Shown one piece after another: positions 1 through 5,313 of a stretch of 5,583 nucleotides of DNA; the stretch's first letter is position 1, and each line of letters starts with the position of its first letter. The notes beneath the pieces are model-generated. The model was not told where the DNA came from. It searched no databases and worked only from the letters and a program-made list of their open reading frames with translations. Origin of the DNA: Desulfobacterales bacterium (lineage in GTDB: Bacteria > Desulfobacterota > Desulfobulbia > Desulfobulbales > BM004); the NCBI GenBank assembly GCA_030621655.1, contig JAUXHH010000118.1:1-5583 (forward strand). Direction: 5' to 3'. Position numbers and translations under genes: made by a program.

Positions 1-476
1 AGGCAGTTTTCAGCAGTTTCCTGCTTGACCGCTTCAATAAGCGGCACAGCCATGGCCTCGCCAACCCGCAGTCTACCGTGGACAAAATCGATTCCAGAAG
101 CAGTTCCCTGCTCCTTGACGCCGATAAGCCGTTTCCCCTTGACCAGGGCATCCTCAGGACAAACAAGGAAACAGCCGCCGCAGGCATGGCAAAGTTCCGG
201 GAAGATCATAAGTTTTTTGCCAAACACTGTTATGGCGTTAAAACGGCACAGATCGCGGCATTTCCCGCAGGCGGTGCATTTCTCTTCAATGACTTCAGGG
301 ACCGTCAGAAAAATTTCCTCTTTTTTGGTAAAGGAAGGCTGTAAAAAGATGTGCCCGTTTGGTTCTTCAACATCACAATCAACGTACTGCACCGGCCCCG
401 ACGCAGCCAAAGCCAGGCTCACTGAAACCGTGGTTTTACCTGTGCCTCCCTTGCCGCTTGCAATGGCTATTTTCAT
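1..476 (-). CDS. MinD-superfamily P-loop ATPase with inserted two-cluster ferredoxin domain (C-terminal part outside window)
   Basis: The minus-strand frame is open from an ATG at 476-474 to the window edge, giving 158 residues without a stop. Seen: an N-terminal MKIAIASGKGGTGKTT with the deviant Walker A (KGGTGKTT, residues 9-16), then DCDVEEPN (35-40), the second conserved motif of this ATPase group. An inserted ferredoxin-like segment follows, with two CxxCxxCxxxC sets (C67, C70, C73, C77 and C96, C99, C102, C106), each expected to hold a [4Fe-4S] cluster. Family knowledge: these cytoplasmic proteins are usually about 280-290 residues, so roughly the last 125 are missing here. They occur in anaerobes, often in tandem pairs and beside NifX/NifB-domain proteins, and are thought to act in metal-cluster assembly or delivery; the exact role is not settled. 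The first cluster motif has Arg instead of the common Pro after its fourth Cys. The start lies 10 bases after the stop of the upstream NifX-like gene, so the two are very probably co-transcribed. Confidence 0.93.
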   Translation of the reverse strand, partial: MKIAIASGKGGTGKTTVSVSLALAASGPVQYVDCDVEEPNGHIFLQPSFTKKEEIFLTVPEVIEEKCTACGKCRDLCRFNAITVFGKKLMIFPELCHACGGCFLVCPEDALVKGKRLIGVKEQGTASGIDFVHGRLRVGEAMAVPLIEAVKQETAENC

Positions 477-486
477 TGGTATCTCT

Positions 487-975
487 TCAGGCTCCACGAC
501 GGTTTTGCTGTCTGGTGCCGCATTTGCCGCCGCCACATTTGCCACGGCCACGGCCGCTGCCGCCCTGTCCCCGGCCTCCTCCGCTTCCCTGATTGACATT
601 TTGGGCAGGGAGCTGTGAATCTGCAGACTTTTCAACCGGCAACTCTTTGCTTGAGTGCGTCTTTATATATTGCTGCACTGCATCATCAACGGTTCCACTC
701 ACATCGCTTACCATTTCTATGCCGGCTTTTTTGCATACATCCGCAGCTTTTGGCCCGACTCTGCCGGTAAGGATGGCCTGGGCACCGGCTTCGGCAATGC
801 GGCTTGCTGCATTTATCCCAGCACCTTGGGCGGCGTTGCGGGCATCAAGGTTGTCAATAACCTGGACAACTGCACCTGATGCAGTTTCAACGATCAGCAG
901 ATAATCCGCCCTGCCAAAACGGGGATCAACTTTGGAATCAATTTCTTTTCCTGTTGAACTGATGGCGATTTTCAT
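487..975 (-). CDS. NifX/NifB-domain (dinitrogenase iron-molybdenum cofactor family) protein with Gly/Arg-rich Cys-containing tail
   Basis: This 162-residue protein starts MKIAISSTGKEID and carries the family signature VDPRFGRADY (residues 16-25), followed by the alternating beta/alpha pattern of the NifX/NafY fold to about residue 107. Family knowledge: such domains bind iron-sulfur or Fe-Mo type clusters; relatives include the C-terminal domain of NifB and the orange protein (ORP) of Desulfovibrio. The tail (about 119-162) is low complexity: many Gly and Arg with two cysteines (C137, C142) in a KCGGGKCG context, perhaps a metal-binding extension (inference). The start at 975 was chosen because GGAGGGA lies 5 bases upstream and homology begins there. 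A longer frame could begin at a TTG at 1071, but that TTG is the -35 box of the promoter and its extra 32 residues do not fit the family. The gene is first in an apparent operon with the ferredoxin-type ATPase. No nitrogenase genes are visible, so a nitrogen-fixation role should not be assumed. Confidence 0.92.
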   Translation of the reverse strand: MKIAISSTGKEIDSKVDPRFGRADYLLIVETASGAVVQVIDNLDARNAAQGAGINAASRIAEAGAQAILTGRVGPKAADVCKKAGIEMVSDVSGTVDDAVQQYIKTHSSKELPVEKSADSQLPAQNVNQGSGGGRGQGGSGRGRGKCGGGKCGTRQQNRRGA

Positions 976-980
976 AATAG

Positions 981-987
981 TCCCTCC
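981..987 (-). promoter_or_regulatory. Shine-Dalgarno of the NifX-like gene
   Basis: On the minus strand GGAGGGA sits 5 bases before the ATG at 975. It is a near-perfect complement to the 16S rRNA 3' end and fixes the start at 975 rather than at the upstream TTG at 1071. Confidence 0.85.
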
Positions 988-1019
988 GAAATGTATTAAT
1001 CTCAACAGCAACACCAGCA

Positions 1020-1047
1020 ATAGTTTTGAACATATGCACAAAACTAT
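1020..1047. promoter_or_regulatory. Operator-like inverted repeat overlapping the -10 box and start site
   Basis: Arms ATAGTTTTG (1020-1028) and CAAAACTAT (1039-1047) are perfect 9-bp inverted repeats separated by 10 bases. The dyad covers most of the -10 box (1043-1048) and the predicted transcription start. A dimeric repressor bound here would block RNA polymerase. The arms do not match an FNR site (TTGAT-N4-ATCAA) or a CRP site, so no regulator family is named. A leader-RNA hairpin is a weaker alternative, because the predicted start near 1036 falls inside the dyad and the whole stem would not be transcribed. Confidence 0.65.
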
Positions 1048-1071
1048 ACGGTTATTCAGCCGTCCTGTCAA
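1043..1071 (-). promoter_or_regulatory. Sigma-70-type promoter of the NifX-like/ATPase unit
   Basis: Reading the minus strand, TTGACA (1071-1066) is separated by exactly 17 bases from TATAGT (1048-1043). The -35 is perfect and the -10 matches 5 of 6 (consensus TATAAT). Transcription would begin near 1036, giving a leader of about 60 nt before the ATG at 975. The orientation and distance fit the downstream two-gene unit. The -10 box is overlapped by an inverted repeat, so the promoter is probably regulated. Confidence 0.8.
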
Positions 1072-1269
1072 GAAAATTCATTACTCTAAAGAGAAAAAAA
1101 TCTGGCTTCGCGGAATAATCAGTCAATTGATTTTTAACAGCAGGACAGGGAGGGAGAAATACTGGACATAAAGCCTGCAGGATATGCTGTAATCATTTAT
1201 TATGACACACATGGCATTCCCTATGCCGCCTCTTGCACTGGAAGTCAAATAGAGTAAGCACGACAAAGT
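1072..1269. other. Intergenic stretch without a supported gene
   Basis: This is the middle of the 397-base gap between the NifX-like gene and the end of polA. Only a 60-codon minus-strand frame (1123-1305, TTG start, no Shine-Dalgarno) crosses it, and it resembles no family I recognise. A short dyad, GGCAT-N5-ATGCC (1213-1227), also satisfies the bare GG-N10-GC spacing of a sigma-54 promoter on both strands, but matches the full consensus poorly and has no gene at a suitable distance. I see no RNA gene or mobile element here. Confidence 0.5.
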
Positions 1270-1303
1270 GGCCCCAAACGGCTCCGCCCTTTTATTTGGA
1301 GCC
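1270..1303. repeat. Hairpin-forming element with two alternative stems, downstream of polA
   Basis: GGCTCC (1280-1285) and GGAGCC (1298-1303) are perfect 6-bp inverted repeats with a 12-base loop. On the minus strand the same GGCTCCAAA (1303-1295) can instead pair with TTTGGGGCC (1278-1270), a 9-bp stem containing one U-G wobble, so the two stems are mutually exclusive. It lies 69 bases past the polA stop and 11 bases from the next palindrome. No T-run follows, so a classical intrinsic terminator is not supported. It may form one composite repeat unit with 1315-1355. Confidence 0.45.
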
Positions 1304-1314
1304 AAGTAATGAAC

Positions 1315-1355
1315 TTCCCCGCAGCAGATAAGCGCAGACTTCGAGCTGCGGGGAA
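1315..1355. repeat. Long G+C-rich palindrome 17 bases after polA (REP-like element or factor-assisted terminator)
   Basis: TTCCCCGCAGC (1315-1325) and GCTGCGGGGAA (1345-1355) are perfect 11-bp inverted repeats around a 19-base loop. The position directly after the polA stop suits a transcript-end or RNA-stabilising stem, but neither side is followed by a T-run, so an intrinsic terminator is doubtful. The form, a strong G+C palindrome in an intergenic space, resembles repetitive extragenic palindromes. Only one copy is in the window, so repetition in the genome is an inference. Confidence 0.6.
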
Positions 1356-1372
1356 TTAGACCCGAAGAGAGA

Positions 1373-4054
1373 TTAAACCTTTGCCAAATTGCTACCCACT
1401 GAAATATTGACTAAAAGGGAAACGTCCAGGCTCATCACTGACTCCATGCAGTCCTTGACAAGTTTGCTGATATACTCCACCTCAACCTCAGGCACTTCGA
1501 ACACCAGTTCATCATGGATCTGCAGGAGCATCCTGGTCTTAAGTCCTTTCTTTTTAAGCTCTTGGTCAACCTTGATCATGGCCAGTTTGATGATGTCAGC
1601 CGCTGTTCCCTGGATGGGGGTATTGATTGCGGTGCGTTCGGCAAACTCTCTCCTTGTCCGGTTTGAACTGTTGATGTCAGGCAGCAGCCGAATGCGGTTT
1701 AAGAGAGTGGTCACATGCTTGTCCTCCCTGGCTTGTATGACAATGTCCTCCATGAACTGCTGCACCCCGGCATAGTGTTTGAAATATCGATCAATGAATG
1801 TCTGGGCTTCCTTACGGCTCAGGTTCAGCTGACCGGCAAGCCCGAAACTGCTCATACCGTAAACGATGCCGAAGTTAATGGTCTTGGCCACCCGACGCAT
1901 CTGTTTAGTGATCAGCATGGGCGAGACAAAAAATATCTCAGCCGCAGTACGGCTATGGATGTCCTGGCCCGAACGAAAGGCTTCAAGTAAGGCCTTGTCC
2001 TGGGAATAATGGGCAAGCACCCGTAGATCGATCTGGGAATAATCACCAGCAACAAAAACATGTCCCTTCTCCGGTATAAATGCCTGGCGGATGCGCTGGC
2101 CTTCCTCGGTGCGGATCGGGATATTCTGCAAATTCGGCTTGCTGCTGGAAAGCCTGCCGGTTGCCGTAACGGTCTGGTTGAACGAGGTATGCACCCTGCC
2201 TGTCTTGGGGTGCACCAGGCCGGCCAGTTTCTCCACATAGGTTGACTGCAGTTTGCTCAGGTTGCGATGGATGAGCATTGCCTGGGGAAGTTCATGAAAA
2301 GAGAGCTTTTCCAGCACCTTGACATCAGTAGAGTAACCGGTCTTTGTTTTGCGGCCGTGCGGCAGTTTAAGCTTATCAAAGAGAATATCCCCAAGCTGCC
2401 TTGGTGAGTTGATGTTGAATTCCTCGCCGGCAAGCCGGTAAATCTCCTTCTCCAGTTCAGCCAGCTTTGCACCGAATTCCTCAGACAATTCATGCAGAAG
2501 ATGGGTATCCACCTTGATGCCGGCAAGTTCCATCTCTGCCAGGATTGGCACCAGGGGTGTTTCCAGGTCTGCAAAAAGCGGCCAGAGCTTTTGTTTTTCC
2601 AGCTTCGGCCTGAACTCTTCCCAGAGCAAACAGGCACCGTAGACATCCTCGCAGGAGTAGTTCTTGGCATCCTCCAGCGGGACAAAGACAAAACTGTCCG
2701 GCCGCTTATCTCCCTTTGTCACTTCGCTGAAAGCGGTGAGCTTCAGGTCCAGAATTTCCCGGCACAGATCATCGAGCTTGAAGGTTCTCCTGCCCGGATC
2801 AAGCAAATAGGCTCCAATCATGGTATCCCAGAGCGGCCCCTTCAGCGTGATTCCTTCACCCTGCATTTCAATAATGGCGTAGTCAAATTTCAGGTTATGT
2901 CCCAATTTGGGCAGTTTTTCATCTTGTAGAAATGGTTGCAATGCTTTGAGTACACTACCTTTACCCAGTTGCCCTGCAAGCAATTTCCTCTCTTCATCTT
3001 TGTGGCCTATTGGGATATAAAAAGCCTGATCTGGATCAACACAGACTGACAACCCAACCAGCTCGGCAGAAAACGGATCAAGACCCGAGGTCTCGGTGTC
3101 CAGCACCATAAAATCTGCTTTTTCCAACAACTTCACAAGACCCTCAAGTTCCTCGTCTGTCTGCACCAGGGAAAATCCTTCCTGGCTGACTGTTACAGCC
3201 GGGATCTCGGCCTTCATAAGCCTGGTAAATTCCAGCTCTGTATAAAGTTCTTTCAGCTTGCCGCTGTCGGGTTGTGGCAGCCGGTAGTGATTTTCATCCA
3301 GCGGTATATCAAGATCTTCTTTCAGATCGATCAACTCCCTGGACAGAAAGGCATCATCCCTGTGGGCAGCAAGATTATCCTTCATCTTGCTTTTTTTGAG
3401 ACTCTCTAAGTTTTCATACAGGTTTTCCAGGGAGCCGAACTCGTTGATCAACTTTTCCGCTGATTTCGGGCCAATACCGGGGACACCTGGAATATTGTCG
3501 CTTTTGTCGCCCATGAGGGCAAAAAAATCAAGCAGTCTTTCGGGGCCGACATTATACTTTTTCAGAACCCCCTCCCGGTCCATAACCACATCCTTCATCG
3601 GTTCCCAACAAAGGATATCGTCGCCTACAAGCTGCAGCAGGTCCTTGTCACCTGACACTACTATGACCTTATAGCCTAAAGCAGCGAGTTTGCGCGCTGC
3701 AGATGCGATAAGGTCGTCTGCCTCTACGCCCTGCTGCTCCATGGTCAGGATATTATGGGCTTTAACAATTTTTTTAATATAGGGAATCTGGACTGCAAGA
3801 TCATCGGGCATGGGCGGCCGGTTGGCCTTGTAGTCAGAATACATTTCATGCCGGAAGTTAGGCCCCTTGGCATCAAAGGCCACAGCCAGGAATTCCGGTG
3901 ATTTTTCCCTGATGACCCTGAGAAGTATATTGGTAAAGCCTAATGCGGCATGAGTCGGCAGACCATTTGCAGTGCTCAGTGGCGCCACAGCATGGTAGGC
4001 ACGATAAAAATAGGCACTGCCGTCAATAAGATATACAGGAGATTTTTCAAGCAT
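1373..4054 (-). CDS. polA: DNA polymerase I, with 5' nuclease and proofreading domains
   Basis: This complete 893-residue protein fills gaps and removes RNA primers during repair and lagging-strand maturation in the cytoplasm. The 5' nuclease (about 1-290) shows LIDGSAYFYRAY (D11), D61, EADD (E111, D113, D114), SGDKD (D136, D138) and GDKSDNIPGVPGIGPKSA (D183, D186) with the helix-hairpin-helix. The 3'-5' exonuclease (about 305-490) keeps DTETSGLD (D319, E321), NLKFD (D391) and Y466xxxD470, so proofreading should be active, unlike in Taq-type enzymes. The polymerase domain (about 500-893) has TGRLSSSKPNLQNIP (632-646), motif A with D671, motif B RRVAKTINFGIVYG (R720, K724, F728, Y732) and motif C QIHDE (H847, D848, E849). 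Length is normal for the family (928 in E. coli). MLEKSPVYLIDGS is a typical PolA N-terminus, so the ATG at 4054 is preferred, although the bases before it (CCTCTC) offer no Shine-Dalgarno. It is divergent from hemH; no clear promoter was identified. Confidence 0.98.
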   Translation of the reverse strand: MLEKSPVYLIDGSAYFYRAYHAVAPLSTANGLPTHAALGFTNILLRVIREKSPEFLAVAFDAKGPNFRHEMYSDYKANRPPMPDDLAVQIPYIKKIVKAHNILTMEQQGVEADDLIASAARKLAALGYKVIVVSGDKDLLQLVGDDILCWEPMKDVVMDREGVLKKYNVGPERLLDFFALMGDKSDNIPGVPGIGPKSAEKLINEFGSLENLYENLESLKKSKMKDNLAAHRDDAFLSRELIDLKEDLDIPLDENHYRLPQPDSGKLKELYTELEFTRLMKAEIPAVTVSQEGFSLVQTDEELEGLVKLLEKADFMVLDTETSGLDPFSAELVGLSVCVDPDQAFYIPIGHKDEERKLLAGQLGKGSVLKALQPFLQDEKLPKLGHNLKFDYAIIEMQGEGITLKGPLWDTMIGAYLLDPGRRTFKLDDLCREILDLKLTAFSEVTKGDKRPDSFVFVPLEDAKNYSCEDVYGACLLWEEFRPKLEKQKLWPLFADLETPLVPILAEMELAGIKVDTHLLHELSEEFGAKLAELEKEIYRLAGEEFNINSPRQLGDILFDKLKLPHGRKTKTGYSTDVKVLEKLSFHELPQAMLIHRNLSKLQSTYVEKLAGLVHPKTGRVHTSFNQTVTATGRLSSSKPNLQNIPIRTEEGQRIRQAFIPEKGHVFVAGDYSQIDLRVLAHYSQDKALLEAFRSGQDIHSRTAAEIFFVSPMLITKQMRRVAKTINFGIVYGMSSFGLAGQLNLSRKEAQTFIDRYFKHYAGVQQFMEDIVIQAREDKHVTTLLNRIRLLPDINSSNRTRREFAERTAINTPIQGTAADIIKLAMIKVDQELKKKGLKTRMLLQIHDELVFEVPEVEVEYISKLVKDCMESVMSLDVSLLVNISVGSNLAKV

Positions 4055-4117
4055 GAGAGGATAGTAACAGGTGGATTTTGAATTGGCAAATTGTTGGTGA
4101 GTATCTGAAATGTTTGA

Positions 4118-4126
4118 TGGTATAAT
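4118..4126 (+). promoter_or_regulatory. Extended -10 promoter candidate for hemH
   Basis: TGGTATAAT combines a TG dinucleotide one base upstream with a perfect TATAAT (4121-4126). No good -35 is seen at 16-18 bases; this is tolerated in extended -10 promoters. The start would be near 4133, leaving a leader of about 98 nt before hemH. The region is A+T-rich and the -10 is nearly palindromic, so minus-strand activity toward polA is also possible but lacks a -35 match. Confidence 0.55.
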
Positions 4127-4132
4127 ATAAAA

Positions 4133-4192
4133 AAACCTGCTACGTATTGTTTACTGAGGAAACAAATAACCGGGTTTGAATATTGTTTTTTT
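4133..4192 (+). terminator. Terminator-like hairpin with T-run inside the hemH leader (possible attenuator)
   Basis: AAACCTG (4133-4139) can pair with CGGGTTT (4171-4177) in 7 bp including one U-G wobble. Inside it TTGTTT (4147-4152) pairs with AAACAA (4160-4165). Nine bases further on comes a run of seven T (4186-4192). The stem is moderate and the loop long, so strength is uncertain. On the minus strand the same arms are followed directly by seven T (4135-4129), with one mismatch. Its place between the hemH promoter and start codon would suit attenuation, or insulation of the divergent genes; both are inferences. Confidence 0.3.
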
Positions 4193-4230
4193 CTATTCAG
4201 GAAAAGCAGCTTTCCATATAAATAACGATC

Positions 4231-5211
4231 ATGTCACAGAAAAATAACTCTCAGGGAAACATTGCTGTAATACTATTGAACATTGGAGGTCCGGAACGTC
4301 TGGAGGATGTTGAACCGTTTCTTTTCAACCTCTTCTCAGACAGATTGATTATCCGCCTTGGTCCGGCCTTTATGCAGAAGACCATAGCCCGCTTTATTTC
4401 CAGACGACGTGCCCCGAAAAGTTCACAGGCATATGCCAGAATCGGCGGAGGCTCACCTCTTGGCAAAATTACTGCTGACCAGGCAAAGGCCCTTGAAAAA
4501 GAACTTGCCGGGTCCGGTCTCTTCAAGGTCACTGTTGCTATGCGCTACTGGCAACCACGTGCAGAAGAAACCCTTGCACAACTTCAAAATGATGGCATAA
4601 GGCGTATCATTGCCCTGCCCCTTTATCCCCACTACTCCATTGCCACCACAGGCTCCTCTGTCAGCGACCTCTTTGAAGCCAACCGGTTATGCTCGCCACC
4701 CTTTGAGATAGAAACCATTGAATCCTGGCCTGTGCAACCGGAATATATCAATGCGCTGGCAACAAACATAAAAAAGGGCGCAGAATTATTTATAGGAGAA
4801 GAACTGCAGGTGGTCTACAGCGCCCACAGCCTGCCGGTGAAATTTATTAAGGAAGGCGACCCGTATGTTGAGCATCTCAAACAGACCATCCAGGCAGTTG
4901 AATCACTGACTGCGATGCCAGGCAGACTATGCTACCAGAGCCGCAGCGGCCCGGTGGAATGGCTGTCCCCATCCCCGCCTGTAATTCTGGAACAGCTCGC
5001 GAAAGAAGGGTGCAAAAATGTCTTGATGGTGCCGATCTCCTTTGTATCTGACCACGTGGAGACTTTGTACGAAATAGACATGCTCTACCATGAAATGGCC
5101 CAGGGCTTAGGCATAAGGATGGAAAGAGCGGCCTCTTTGAACTGCATGCCGGAGTTTATTGATTCGTTAAAGGAACTGGTCCTGAAAAAAACAAGGGAAC
5201 TTGAGTGGTAA
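4231..5211 (+). CDS. hemH: Ferrochelatase
   Basis: This complete 326-residue protein has the usual size for a bacterial ferrochelatase, which inserts Fe2+ into a porphyrin at the end of heme synthesis (protoporphyrin IX in Gram-negatives). In order: LLNIGGPERLEDVEPFLFNL (15-34), GGGSPLGKIT (72-81), AMRYWQPRAEETL (103-115), LPLYPHYSIATTGSS (129-143), YSAHSLPVKF (196-205) with the catalytic and metal-binding His H199, YQSRSGPVEWLSPS (235-248) and VSDHVETLYEID (272-283) with the conserved acidic residue E277. There is no signal peptide, transmembrane segment or C-terminal cysteine-cluster extension; membrane association is usually peripheral. The ATG at 4231 is the only plausible start, since an in-frame stop lies 9 bases upstream (4219-4221); no Shine-Dalgarno lies at the proper distance (the nearest AGGA, 4199-4202, ends 28 bases before). 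It is monocistronic within the window, divergent from polA and convergent with the rodA-like gene. No other heme genes are visible. Confidence 0.97.
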   Translation: MSQKNNSQGNIAVILLNIGGPERLEDVEPFLFNLFSDRLIIRLGPAFMQKTIARFISRRRAPKSSQAYARIGGGSPLGKITADQAKALEKELAGSGLFKVTVAMRYWQPRAEETLAQLQNDGIRRIIALPLYPHYSIATTGSSVSDLFEANRLCSPPFEIETIESWPVQPEYINALATNIKKGAELFIGEELQVVYSAHSLPVKFIKEGDPYVEHLKQTIQAVESLTAMPGRLCYQSRSGPVEWLSPSPPVILEQLAKEGCKNVLMVPISFVSDHVETLYEIDMLYHEMAQGLGIRMERAASLNCMPEFIDSLKELVLKKTRELEW

Positions 5212-5313
5212 AAATCAAACTGCCAGGATCATGCAGGATACTTAATTTAGACTTTATAATCATCATGGGCTGCCATCAAATTTGAAAACCACGAAGAACA
5301 GCGCATGAAAAAA

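Noticed and set aside
25..618. Plus-strand 197-codon open frame
   Set aside because: It lies antisense across both the ATPase and the NifX-like gene, whose minus-strand products carry clear family motifs. Its own product matches nothing recognisable, and its Ala-rich end is the complement of the Gly-rich tail.
1212..1228. Sigma-54-like site (TGGCAT, then ATGCC; GG-N10-GC)
   Set aside because: Spacing is right, but the second half is ATGCC rather than TTGCW, the match is explained by a small palindrome, no plus-strand gene follows, and the minus-strand unit already has a far better sigma-70 promoter.
1123..1305. Minus-strand 60-codon frame between polA and the NifX-like gene
   Set aside because: It starts at a TTG without a Shine-Dalgarno, begins inside the hairpin at 1270-1303, and shows no domain or composition of a real protein.
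1912..2691. Minus-strand frames at 1912-2238 and 2257-2691
   Set aside because: They sit inside polA in another frame, are rich in Arg, Ser and Pro typical of shadow translations, and polA itself is intact through this region, so they do not indicate a frameshift.
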